Assembly (NCBI GenBank): GCA_944390735.1
Contig: CALXRL010000094.1
Location: 83,771-147,770 of the forward strand
DNA: 64,000 bases
Direction of reading: 5' to 3'
Origin: an uncultured Victivallales bacterium
GTDB lineage: Bacteria > Verrucomicrobiota > Lentisphaeria > Victivallales > UBA1829
The notes beneath the pieces were generated by a model. That model ran no database searches. It was not told the DNA's origin and saw only the letters and a list, made by a program, of their open reading frames with translations. Within the stretch, counting starts at the first letter, position 1. Each line of letters opens with the position of its first letter. Shown here piece by piece: positions 37,278 to 45,207 of this stretch. A program made the position numbers and the translations under genes.

Positions 37278-37905
37278 GATTGCACAGTCGGTTCAGTTTG
37301 CACTCCGCGCAGGCGGGACGGTTCGCCTTGCAGAGGGTCCTTCCATGGACGATCAGCAGATGCGAAAACTGGCTCCAGCGTTCCGGTTTGAGATTTGCAC
37401 AGAGTTCCCGTTCGATTTTCTCCGGATCGTCAGACGAGGAGATCCCCAGAAGACGGGTAAGCCGTTTGACGTGGGTGTCCACCGGTAGTCCGGGAACGTG
37501 GAACGCATCGCCGAGCACCACATTCGCGGTTTTTCTTCCGACTCCGGGCAGAGCGGTCAGCTCCTCCATGGTCCGCGGAACCTCTCCGTGGAAGTCGGAG
37601 ACGATCCGCTTGCAGGCGCCGATGATGTTTTTCGCCTTCGCCCGGTAGTAGCCGCATTTGCGGATCTCCTGTTCCAGCTCCGCGGGAGAGGCGGAGGCGA
37701 AGTCCGCCGCCGTCCTGTATTTCCGGAACAGATCCCGGGTGACCAGGTTGACCATGCGGTCCGTGCACTGGGCGGAGAGAATGGTCGCCACCAGAAGCTG
37801 AAGCGGATTCGCATGTTCCAGCGCGCACTGCTGGGGACCGTACAGATTCTCCAGCTCCTCGTAAATCCGATTGATTTTTTCCTGTTTGCGCGAAGCCATC
37901 GGCAA
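37249..37905 (-). CDS. nth: Endonuclease III, DNA glycosylase/AP lyase
   Basis: Removes oxidised pyrimidines. The helix-hairpin-helix LPGVGRKTANVV carries catalytic Lys K125, the aspartate is D143 in VDTHVKRL, and the C-terminal [4Fe-4S] loop is C192-x6-C199-x2-C202-x5-C208. Length 218 is typical. The start could be the Met at 37905 or at 37899. It follows the heptose kinase gene by 8 bp and its 3' end overlaps the acyltransferase gene. Confidence 0.96.
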   Translation of the reverse strand: MPMASRKQEKINRIYEELENLYGPQQCALEHANPLQLLVATILSAQCTDRMVNLVTRDLFRKYRTAADFASASPAELEQEIRKCGYYRAKAKNIIGACKRIVSDFHGEVPRTMEELTALPGVGRKTANVVLGDAFHVPGLPVDTHVKRLTRLLGISSSDDPEKIERELCANLKPERWSQFSHLLIVHGRTLCKANRPACAECKLNRLCNHGKKQIPEV

Positions 37906-37913
37906 GATCCTGT

Positions 37914-38945
37914 TTATTTAGCGTTGTCCTGTTTGAAAACCCGCAGAAGCTCTTCCGCGGTGGTTACCGCCGTGCCGATTTTCCCGACCACGATTCCCGC
38001 GGCGTGATTGGCGATCTCCGCGGCCTCGGAATCGGTTGCTCCGGCGGCGCGGCAGAGGGTATAGGCGGCAATGACCGTGTCTCCGGCGCCGGAAACATCA
38101 AACACCTCCCTGGCCTTGGTCGGAATGGCCAGAACGGTTCTGCCCTTCTGGAAGAGCGCCATTCCCTGTGCGCCCAGCGTGATGAGCAGAGAGTCGCATT
38201 TCCAGGCGGCAAGCACTTTTTCGGCGACGATTTTCAGATTTTCGTCCTGTTCTACCGGCGAGACGGCGTCATGACAGTACATGCCGGCCAGTCCGAACGC
38301 CTCCGACCGGTTCGGCGTCATGATGGAGAGTCCGGAGACCTCCATCGGATGCCCCGGATGAGGATCCAGCGAGGTGTAGACCTTGTATTCCCTTGCCAGA
38401 GCGGTGATCCGCTGAACCATGTCCCGGTCGAGAAGTCCCTTGTTGTAGTCTTCGAAGATCAGGGCGTCGATCTGGCGTTCCCGGATGAGGGCGGAAAGTT
38501 TTTCCTCCATGCCGGCGATCAGCTCCGGTGCCGCGGGGGAGACGTCTTCAAAATCGATTCTCACGATCTGCTGGGACGCCGCCATGACGCGCATTTTTTC
38601 CGTGGTTCTTTTCCGGGGATCCTCAAAGAGTCCGGAGATGTCGATGTGTTCCTCGTCGAGGAGTTGTTTCAGGAGTCTGCCCGGCTCGTCGCGTCCGACG
38701 ACGCCGAACGCCGTCGCCTTTGCTCCCAGCGCCGTGATGTTCCTCATCACGTTGGCCGCCCCGCCGAGACGCGCACTTTTGTTTTTGACGTTCAGCACCG
38801 GAACCGGCGCTTCCTGGGACATGCGGGTCGCTGAACCGGTCAGGTAAACGTCAAGCATCAGATCCCCGATCACGGCGATGCGGCGTTCCCTGCAGTTGTC
38901 CAGGATCTCCCGGAAGCGCTTGAATGAAACAGGCATGAATGACAC
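37914..38945 (-). CDS. hldA: D-glycero-beta-D-manno-heptose 7-phosphate kinase (HldE kinase half)
   Basis: A PfkB/ribokinase-fold kinase of 343 residues that phosphorylates heptose 7-phosphate for lipopolysaccharide core synthesis. Signatures: VIGDLMLDVYLTG near residue 25, RLGGAANVMRNITALG, and the C-terminal DVSGAGDTVIAAYTL anion hole. Unlike E. coli HldE it stops after the kinase domain, so the nucleotidyltransferase (RfaE2-type) must be elsewhere. It begins 4 bp after the preceding small membrane gene. Confidence 0.92.
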   Translation of the reverse strand: MSFMPVSFKRFREILDNCRERRIAVIGDLMLDVYLTGSATRMSQEAPVPVLNVKNKSARLGGAANVMRNITALGAKATAFGVVGRDEPGRLLKQLLDEEHIDISGLFEDPRKRTTEKMRVMAASQQIVRIDFEDVSPAAPELIAGMEEKLSALIRERQIDALIFEDYNKGLLDRDMVQRITALAREYKVYTSLDPHPGHPMEVSGLSIMTPNRSEAFGLAGMYCHDAVSPVEQDENLKIVAEKVLAAWKCDSLLITLGAQGMALFQKGRTVLAIPTKAREVFDVSGAGDTVIAAYTLCRAAGATDSEAAEIANHAAGIVVGKIGTAVTTAEELLRVFKQDNAK

Positions 38946-38949
38946 TCCC

Positions 38950-39432
38950 TCAGTTGAATTGCTTTTTATCCAGCGCCTGAAGTTTCAGCTCCAGCGCCTT
39001 GACGATCGGCCCCGTGTCGAAGGTTTCCCGTTCGATCAGATAGCGGTTGCCGGCCCAGGAATTGACAATGGCGGAAATTCTCATCAGCATGGAATCCAGC
39101 TCCTTGATCTGCGCCAGAGAGAGCTTTTCCTGATTTTCCCGCATGTAGATGGCCAGAATGTCCAGCGAGGAGCGGATCAGTTCGATTTCGCCTTTCTGCA
39201 GCGACGTCTTTTTATTGGTGCTGCATTGCGCCCGGAGAATGTCGGCCAGTTCGGTTACGCGCTGGCGCGCCACATGCTTCTGCATGGCGTTCTCCCGGCG
39301 CAGCTGCACCGGGAGATAGAAGACCAGATAAAGTTCAAAAAGGACAATGGCCGAGAACATCGCAATCGCGGTGATCGTGACAAAATCCTTTTTCCTTTTG
39401 CAGGAATACCGGGAGGTGATTTCGGCTCTCAT
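38950..39432 (-). CDS. Single-pass membrane protein of unknown function
   Basis: I do not recognise it. 160 residues: a basic cytoplasmic start (CKRKKDF), one transmembrane helix at about 18-39, and a helical charged periplasmic part likely to be coiled. The C-terminal end is also helical, finishing ALELKLQALDKKQFN. It sits between the ROK kinase (22 bp upstream) and the heptose kinase (4 bp downstream), so it is co-expressed with envelope-sugar genes. Confidence 0.7.
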   Translation of the reverse strand: MRAEITSRYSCKRKKDFVTITAIAMFSAIVLFELYLVFYLPVQLRRENAMQKHVARQRVTELADILRAQCSTNKKTSLQKGEIELIRSSLDILAIYMRENQEKLSLAQIKELDSMLMRISAIVNSWAGNRYLIERETFDTGPIVKALELKLQALDKKQFN

Positions 39433-39454
39433 TCAGATCAGCTCCTTCCGCGTC

Positions 39455-40453
39455 TTACCACGGAAGCTGCCATTCGCCGCGTTCGTAGAGGAAGTTCAGC
39501 GCGACCGAAACCCCCGAGAGTTCCCCGATCGTGCGTCCCAGTTTGCTGGGGAGAATCCGGCAGGCCTTCACATGCTGCGGCCAGGTGTATTTCGGCAGTT
39601 TCTCCAGCAGCGGCTTCATGAAGAGGTCCCCCGTGTGAACCGCAATCGTGCCCAGAACGATCACTTCCGGATCGAAAATGTTCATCAGGCTTCCGATGCC
39701 CTGCGCGTTGTGTTCCATCATGTCTTCCCAGAAGCGGACGGCGTAGTCGTCTCCGGCGCGGACCGCTTTTTCCAGAACCGCGTTGTCGATTTTGGAGAGA
39801 TCCCCTTCGACGAGTTTCGAAATCATGCTCAGCTCGGGTTTCCCTTCGAGTTCCCTGCGGATGCGGTTCGCCGTGGCGAGTCCTCCGCAGAAGGCTTCAT
39901 AGCAGCCGGTGAGTCCGCAGTTGCATTTCGGTCCATGGGGATCGAGACAGAAGTGTCCGACCTCTCCCGCGAGGTATTTGCTGCCGCGGACCAGTTTTCC
40001 GTTGCAGATGATTCCGCCGCCGATGCCGGTGCTCATGGTCAGGTAGAGCATGTCTTTGCAGCCCTGTCCCGCGCCGAAGATCCATTCCGCAAGTCCTGCG
40101 CCGTTGGCGTCGTTGTCGAAGAACGCTTCGGTTCCGAATTCCCTGGCGAGATAGTCGCGGATGGGAACGTTGTCCCAGCCGTTCATATTGCAGGGCGAGC
40201 AGATGAGGCCTTTTTCAAAGTCCATGGGGGAGGGCGAGTCGATGCCGATGGCGCGCAGTTCTCCGTCGCGGATGCCGGCTTCCTGAAGAAGACGTTTGCC
40301 CTCTTTGACAAGATCCGGGAGGACTTCGTCCGGTTTGCGCATGCGGTTGTCCACACGTCCCGATGCGAGAATTCTGCCGTCGCTCAGCGCCAGGCAGACT
40401 GCGATTTTCGTGCCGCCGATGTCAAATCCGAGAACCGGAAATGGTTTGCTCAT
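39455..40453 (-). CDS. ROK-family sugar kinase (glucokinase-like)
   Basis: A 332-residue ROK protein: ATP/phosphate motif GFDIGGTKIAV at residues 8-18, sugar-binding ENDANGAG-like segment FFDNDANGAGLAEW, and the zinc motif GHFCLDPHGPKCNCGLTGC followed by YE. The absence of a helix-turn-helix favours a kinase such as glucokinase over a repressor. The start at 40453 follows a GGAG site. First gene of the operon running to 36606; a divergent promoter pair separates it from exbB. Confidence 0.9.
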   Translation of the reverse strand: MSKPFPVLGFDIGGTKIAVCLALSDGRILASGRVDNRMRKPDEVLPDLVKEGKRLLQEAGIRDGELRAIGIDSPSPMDFEKGLICSPCNMNGWDNVPIRDYLAREFGTEAFFDNDANGAGLAEWIFGAGQGCKDMLYLTMSTGIGGGIICNGKLVRGSKYLAGEVGHFCLDPHGPKCNCGLTGCYEAFCGGLATANRIRRELEGKPELSMISKLVEGDLSKIDNAVLEKAVRAGDDYAVRFWEDMMEHNAQGIGSLMNIFDPEVIVLGTIAVHTGDLFMKPLLEKLPKYTWPQHVKACRILPSKLGRTIGELSGVSVALNFLYERGEWQLPW

Positions 40454-40501
40454 TTTTTTACTCCTTTTTTGCCGTTTTCTCATCAACTGCTGTTTGAAAA
40501 T

Positions 40502-40554
40502 TTGCCTTCCAGCAAGTAGTTTTATATAGTAAGAACTATACTTTAGCACAACAA
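40502..40554. promoter_or_regulatory. Overlapping face-to-face promoters of exbB (+) and the ROK operon (-)
   Basis: Plus strand: TTGCCT (40502-40507), 17 bp, TATAGT (40525-40530). Minus strand: TTGTTG (40549-40554), 17 bp, TACTAT (40526-40531). The two -10 boxes share five base pairs, so only one polymerase can open DNA there at a time. A perfect dyad TATAGT-AAGA-ACTATA (40525-40540) covers the same spot. Confidence 0.6.
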
Positions 40555-40592
40555 ACGACATTTTAAACAGGAAAATCGGAGTTTTTATCAGA

Positions 40593-41348
40593 ATGAGCAG
40601 CATTTTTTCTTTTTTCGTCCTTCCGCCCGTTGCCGACGGTTCCGTTTATTATGCCTTCATCCATTCCGATGCGATGGGGCAGGGAATCGTGATTGTGCTG
40701 GCGCTGATGTCGGTCGCCACCTGGACGCTGATGCTGGAAAAGGGGATCGGGCTCAACCGCGCCTACAAGGGCTCGCGCCGGTTTATCGAGGAGTTCCGGC
40801 AGAAGCGCAATCCGATGACCATGCGGAACCGTGCCGAGAACGATCCTTCGCCTGTGGCGCGCATCTACGAGAGCGCCTATGCCAGAATCTGTCAGCTGCA
40901 CGGCGATGAACAGCATATGATGGCCGGCGGCCGCCGCGTGCTCAACGACGTGGAACTCGAAGTGGTCCGGGCCACCATGGAGGAGAATGTCGCCGATCAG
41001 ATCCTGAAGCTGGAAGACAAGATCATTGTACTGATGACCGCCGTCAGCATCAGTCCGTTCCTGGGACTGTTCGGAACCGTCTGGGGCATCATGCTGGCGT
41101 TCACCGAGATGGCCATGGCCGGCCGTCCCGATATTCAGACGCTTGCTCCGGGCGTCAGCGGAGCGCTCCTGACCACGGTGCTCGGTCTGCTGGTGGCCAT
41201 TCCCTCGCTGGTCGGCTACAACACCATCACGTTTTACATCAAGCAGGTGACGGTGCATATGGATAACTTTGTCGAGGAATTCATCGCCAAGCTTAAAATC
41301 GAGCAGCTGGAGAATTCCGAGCCTCCGGAGTCCGGAAAGGAAGAGTGA
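40593..41348 (+). CDS. exbB: MotA/TolQ/ExbB proton-channel protein
   Basis: Inner-membrane proton channel subunit, 251 residues with three transmembrane segments near 25-45, 145-170 and 190-215. The central region SPFLGLFGTVWGIMLAF and the following GVSGALLTTVLGLLVAIPSL are the conserved TolQ/ExbB pore helices. Together with the ExbD and TonB genes that follow it forms an energy-transducing complex. The GGAG site upstream is 12 bp away, so the start is weakly supported but homology begins there. Confidence 0.93.
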   Translation: MSSIFSFFVLPPVADGSVYYAFIHSDAMGQGIVIVLALMSVATWTLMLEKGIGLNRAYKGSRRFIEEFRQKRNPMTMRNRAENDPSPVARIYESAYARICQLHGDEQHMMAGGRRVLNDVELEVVRATMEENVADQILKLEDKIIVLMTAVSISPFLGLFGTVWGIMLAFTEMAMAGRPDIQTLAPGVSGALLTTVLGLLVAIPSLVGYNTITFYIKQVTVHMDNFVEEFIAKLKIEQLENSEPPESGKEE

Positions 41349-41350
41349 TC

Positions 41351-41758
41351 ATGGCGCGCAAACACAGATTTCCCAATCAGCCTTTCGATCAGATCAATGT
41401 GACTCCTCTGATCGACACGCTCTTCTTTCTTCTGATCATCTTCATGATTACGGCGCCTCTGCTGGAATACAGCATGGATGTGACGCCCCCTTCCAACAAC
41501 GCCTCCGAAATCAAGACAAACGACTATTCCAAAATTGTCAATGTGAAGGCGGACGGGACGATCCTCTTTGAAAATCACACCGTCACCATGGATGCGCTGG
41601 TGCGCCGGCTGAAAGAGCTTCGGGACAGCAGCCGGAAATACAACTTCTTTCTCCGGGCCGACGAGAATCTCCGCTACGGAACCGTGATCGACATTCTCCG
41701 CACCATCAAGAATGCGGGATTCACCGAGCTTTCCCTTATCACCTCCTCCGAGGAGTAG
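41351..41758 (+). CDS. exbD: ExbD/TolR biopolymer transport protein
   Basis: 135 residues: a short cytoplasmic tail, the single membrane helix with its proton-carrying aspartate in NVTPLIDTLFFLLIIFMITA, and a periplasmic domain ending in the typical IKNAGFTELSLIT. A GTG at 41345 is in frame, but the ATG at 41351 has a better GGAAAGGAAG site and is chosen. It starts two bases after the exbB stop. Confidence 0.93.
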   Translation: MARKHRFPNQPFDQINVTPLIDTLFFLLIIFMITAPLLEYSMDVTPPSNNASEIKTNDYSKIVNVKADGTILFENHTVTMDALVRRLKELRDSSRKYNFFLRADENLRYGTVIDILRTIKNAGFTELSLITSSEE

Positions 41759-41765
41759 AGCTCCG

Positions 41766-42743
41766 ATGTTGACGTTCCCGAAACCGATGCGCATTTACCC
41801 CGTCCTCTCCCGGGATTTTATCGGGAAGGGGATGAAGCGTTTCATTTTCTGGACGGTCTTTGTTCTGCACTGCTCCGTGTTTGTGCTTCCGTTCTGCTGG
41901 TATCTGTTCATGAACTGGCTGAATCCTCCGCAGAAGGCGATCAGCGTGACTCTGGTGGAAAATCCGACGCCGGAACCTTTCAGCAAGCGCGGCATGCCGT
42001 CCAACGCAGGGAAGAAAACCGAGACGGAGAACTCCCGTGAAGTGGCGGCTCCGCCCGAAGTCGGCGACATCCCCGATCTGCCCGGCGCCATTCCCGATCT
42101 GCCCGACGTTCCCGATGTTCCCAAGTTCAAAAAAACTCCTCCGAAGCCGAGAGAGCTTCCCGTGAAAACGAAGAAGCCCCCGGTGAGAACCGCCTCGCCG
42201 AAAGTTCCCGCGCCGCCGGTGAAAAAGAGTGCCACCACGGTGAAAAAAGCGGAGTCTCCGAAACGGCAGACCATGGAGGAGCGCATCCGCGAATGGCGCA
42301 AACAGCATGGCGGCAAAAGAATCCGCGTCACGAAGAACACGAATCCCGCGGGGGGAAGCGGTTCCTCCGCGCGAAGCCGGGAGCTGGCGGGCATCGCCGA
42401 CGACATCTCCGACATGATCGGCAACGGCGGAACCGCGGATTCCGGATCCGGCGGTGTCTACGACCGCTACAATGCCATTCTGACCAACTACATTCAGACT
42501 CGCTGGCGGCCCTACAAGCCGGATTCCATCGCGCTGCGCGGAACAAAACCGATTGTGCAGCTGTCTTTCCTGATCGATGCTTCCGGCCGGATTCTGAGCA
42601 AGTCGATCGTGAAGCGCTGCGGGATTCCCGCGGTGGATGCGGCTGTGGCATCGTTTCTGCGGAGTCTGTCGGTGCTGCCGTCTCCGCCGGACCGCAGAAG
42701 GCAGACTCTCTACCTGAATCTGGAGGTCGAGCCCGCGCGCTGA
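41766..42743 (+). CDS. TonB/TolA-like energy transducer
   Basis: A single transmembrane helix (about 28-48 from this start), a long proline/lysine/aspartate-rich stretch (residues 60-165, with IPDLPGAIPDLPDVPDVPKF), and a C-terminal domain near 245-325 (RPYKPDSIALRG, LSFLIDASGRILSKSIVKR) that fits the TonB/TolA C-terminal fold. The start is uncertain among Met codons at 41766, 41787 and 41832; 41766 lies 12 bp after a GAGGAG site at the end of exbD. Third gene of the exbB operon. Confidence 0.82.
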   Translation: MLTFPKPMRIYPVLSRDFIGKGMKRFIFWTVFVLHCSVFVLPFCWYLFMNWLNPPQKAISVTLVENPTPEPFSKRGMPSNAGKKTETENSREVAAPPEVGDIPDLPGAIPDLPDVPDVPKFKKTPPKPRELPVKTKKPPVRTASPKVPAPPVKKSATTVKKAESPKRQTMEERIREWRKQHGGKRIRVTKNTNPAGGSGSSARSRELAGIADDISDMIGNGGTADSGSGGVYDRYNAILTNYIQTRWRPYKPDSIALRGTKPIVQLSFLIDASGRILSKSIVKRCGIPAVDAAVASFLRSLSVLPSPPDRRRQTLYLNLEVEPAR

Positions 42744-42787
42744 CGCGGAGGACTCCCTCCCGAACCCTTTGAACTATGAGGCAGACA

Positions 42788-44647
42788 ATGAACAACAGAC
42801 GTTACCTGGAAGTCGTTCTCACCGTGGCGCTGGTGGTGGCCGCCGTGATCGGCTATGCGCTGGTATCCGCCCTGGACCGGACCCGGTTTGAACTGGAGAA
42901 ACTGCATGCGACCGTGCGGGAGCTGGGGGAGAAAATGGAAACGGCGACTCTGCGGAGCGCGGCGCTTCCGGCGCTCGGACCGTCCGCAGTGGGAACGTCG
43001 GTCATTCCTCTGGCGAATTCGGAATTCTATGATAAAAACGCGGTCTCCGGCGATCGGTTTGTCACGGCAATCGCCTCCGACACCAAGAATATGAACTACA
43101 TCATCAACAACGAGGCAACCATTGCGACGATCTGGAGCAAGGCGATGGACTCCCTCGCGGAATTGAACTATCAGGATTTGAAGACCTTTGAACCGCAGCT
43201 TGCCGAATCCTGGAGCATGTCCCCGGACGGCCTGACCTATCGGATCAAACTCCGGAAAGGGATTCTGTGGCATGATTTCACGGATCCGGTGACCGGAAAA
43301 GCGTGGAAGGATGTCCCCGTGACCGCGGCCGATTTCAAATTCTACATCGATGTGGTCAAGAATCCGAAAGTGGATGCCGCTCCCATGCGGGTCTATCTTC
43401 AGGATCTGGAGAAGGTGAATGTCATCAATGATTATGAATTCGAGGTGGTCTGGCGGAAGAAGTATTTTCTGTCGCTGGACATGACGCTCGGGCTTCAGCC
43501 GCTTCCCCGCCATTTCTATCACGCGTATGAGGGGCCGTTCGATCCGGAGCGCTTCAACAACGACAACGAACGCAACCGGATCATTGTCGGCTGCGGACCT
43601 TACCGCTTTGTCAAATGGGACAAGGGACGGCGGGTTCTGATGACCCGCTGGGAGAAATATTACGGAAAGAATCTGGGCGTCATGCCGGCGATCCGGGATC
43701 TCTCCTTCGATGTGATTCAGCATCCGAACACGCGCCTTCAGGCGCTGATCTCAAAAGATCTGGATGAGGCGGGGCTTCAGCCGGATCAGTGGGTCAACCG
43801 GACCAATGTGCCCGCGTTCGGAAAGAAGGGATACCTGAAAAAGATCCAGTTCCCGCAGCTTGCCTACAACTATCTGGGATTCAATCTGACCAATCCGATT
43901 TTCAAGGATGCCGCGACCCGGGTTGCGCTGAGTCATCTGGTGAATCGCGACCGGCTGGTGAAGGATGTCTATCACGGGCTTGCGCGTCCGGTTTCCGGTC
44001 CGTTCTTCCCGGACGGGGAGGCCTATGACAAATCCATTCAGCCCTATCCCTTCTCGATCGAGACGGCCGGAAAAATGCTTGCCGACGCCGGCTGGAAGGA
44101 TGTCGACGGCGATGGAATCCTGGAGCGCGACGGCCGGAAACTCAAATTCACGGTCATGTATCCGAACGCCGCGCCGACCTATCAGCGGATGCTGGCCATG
44201 ATCAAGGAGGATATGGCAAAGGCCGGTGTGCAGATGGATCTGCTGGGACTGGAATGGTCCGTCTGTGTTCAGCGTCTGGAAAAGAAACGCTTCGATGTCT
44301 GCGCGCTCGGCTGGCTGGGCGGCATCAAGCCCGATCCGTATCAGATCTGGCATTCGAGTCAGGCGGATCTGGAGGCCTCCAGCAATCACATTCAGTTCAA
44401 AAATCCGGAAGCGGACAAGCTCATTGAGGAGCTGCGCGTCACGTTCGATCCGGAAAAACGCAAGGCGCTTTATCATCGGTTTCACCGTCTGATTCACGAG
44501 GAGCAGCCGTATATTTTTCTGTTCTCCTCCTATTCGCTGAATGCGCTGAACAGCCGCTATCACAATGTGCGGGTGTTTCCGCTGGGCTATCAGATGAATC
44601 TCTTCTGGACCCCGCGGGCGGAGCAGATGCGCGTGCCGGGAATTTAA
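42788..44647 (+). CDS. Membrane-anchored family 5 (peptide/oligopeptide) solute-binding protein
   Basis: 619 residues. The N-terminus has a transmembrane helix (about 8-27) with no clear cleavage site or lipobox, then a coiled-coil stretch, then an SBP_bac_5 domain: the LAESWSMSPDGLTYRIKLR entry is diagnostic, and typical later segments GCGPYRFVKW and GWLGGIKPDP follow. A Met at 42776 is an alternative start, but 42788 has a GAGG site. No ABC permease or ATPase follows; it is the last gene of the exbB-exbD-tonB-like unit. It may present a peptide or glycan ligand on the outer face of the inner membrane. Confidence 0.85.
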   Translation: MNNRRYLEVVLTVALVVAAVIGYALVSALDRTRFELEKLHATVRELGEKMETATLRSAALPALGPSAVGTSVIPLANSEFYDKNAVSGDRFVTAIASDTKNMNYIINNEATIATIWSKAMDSLAELNYQDLKTFEPQLAESWSMSPDGLTYRIKLRKGILWHDFTDPVTGKAWKDVPVTAADFKFYIDVVKNPKVDAAPMRVYLQDLEKVNVINDYEFEVVWRKKYFLSLDMTLGLQPLPRHFYHAYEGPFDPERFNNDNERNRIIVGCGPYRFVKWDKGRRVLMTRWEKYYGKNLGVMPAIRDLSFDVIQHPNTRLQALISKDLDEAGLQPDQWVNRTNVPAFGKKGYLKKIQFPQLAYNYLGFNLTNPIFKDAATRVALSHLVNRDRLVKDVYHGLARPVSGPFFPDGEAYDKSIQPYPFSIETAGKMLADAGWKDVDGDGILERDGRKLKFTVMYPNAAPTYQRMLAMIKEDMAKAGVQMDLLGLEWSVCVQRLEKKRFDVCALGWLGGIKPDPYQIWHSSQADLEASSNHIQFKNPEADKLIEELRVTFDPEKRKALYHRFHRLIHEEQPYIFLFSSYSLNALNSRYHNVRVFPLGYQMNLFWTPRAEQMRVPGI

Positions 44648-44757
44648 AAAAGAAACAGAGGCAGGGAAAACAATACCGCTCCAACTAGATAAGGTACTGT
44701 AAAGTCTTGGCGACTTTGATGTATTTAACGTTCAGAGGATGTTACCCTGCCTCCTGA
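44645..44757 (-). ncRNA. Candidate small structured RNA
   Basis: A 9-bp perfect inverted repeat, GAGGCAGGG (44658-44666) and CCCTGCCTC (44745-44753), closes a region of about 80 bases that can form further hairpins, best AAAGTC/GACTTT at 44701-44717. On the minus strand the closing stem is followed by TGTTTCTTTTTT, and a promoter (TTGCTT, 16 bp, TATAAG) lies directly upstream. The predicted transcript is about 110 nt. No coding frame fits. It matches no RNA family that I can name. Confidence 0.5.
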
Positions 44758-44762
44758 AAGTA

Positions 44763-44790
44763 CTTATACCATCATCCGCGGAAAAAGCAA
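44763..44790 (-). promoter_or_regulatory. Promoter for the candidate small RNA
   Basis: On the minus strand TTGCTT (44785-44790) and TATAAG (44763-44768) are 16 bp apart. Transcription would begin near 44756, at the foot of the closing stem. Confidence 0.45.
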
Positions 44791-44808
44791 GTGGAATGAA
44801 GAAAAAAA

Positions 44809-45207
44809 ATGGAAATGAAACGAAAAGTGTGCGCGGCGGTCATTCGCCGCAACGGTCGGACGCTGATCTGCAGCCGTCCGAAAGCGACGATCCTCGGCGA
44901 TAAAATGGAGTTTCCCGGCGGAAAGGTCGAACCGGGGGAATCTTTGAACGAGTGCATCGTCCGCGAACTGAAGGAGGAGCTGAACGCGGAGATTCTTCCG
45001 CTGGATGTGATCTACGAGATCGACCATCCGTATCCCTCCGGAGTTCTGACTCTTTTTTTCATCCGCTGTCTGCTTCCGGACGAGTCCACACTGGTGGCGC
45101 GCGAGGGACAGGAGTTCCGCTGGGTGAAAACCTCGGAACTGGGATCAGTTGATTTCCTTCCCGCCGATCTTCCCTTCGCCCGGCTCCTGGGGCGGTTCGC
45201 CGATTGA
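44809..45207 (+). CDS. mutT: Nudix hydrolase, MutT-type 8-oxo-dGTP diphosphatase
   Basis: 132 residues with a canonical Nudix box: GGKVEPGE at about residue 37 followed after seven residues by RELKEEL. The preceding VCAAVIRRNGRTLICSRP and the later FRWVKTSEL resemble MutT and the (d)CTP-type relatives, so the exact nucleotide is uncertain. Starts at 44809 or the Met two codons on. Its 3' end overlaps the converging zinc-ribbon gene by 63 bp. Confidence 0.9.
   Translation: MEMKRKVCAAVIRRNGRTLICSRPKATILGDKMEFPGGKVEPGESLNECIVRELKEELNAEILPLDVIYEIDHPYPSGVLTLFFIRCLLPDESTLVAREGQEFRWVKTSELGSVDFLPADLPFARLLGRFAD

Noticed and set aside
44658..44753. tRNA or tmRNA
   Set aside because: The arms do not have tRNA lengths, there is no TTC/GG T-arm and no CCA end, so only a generic structured RNA is supported.
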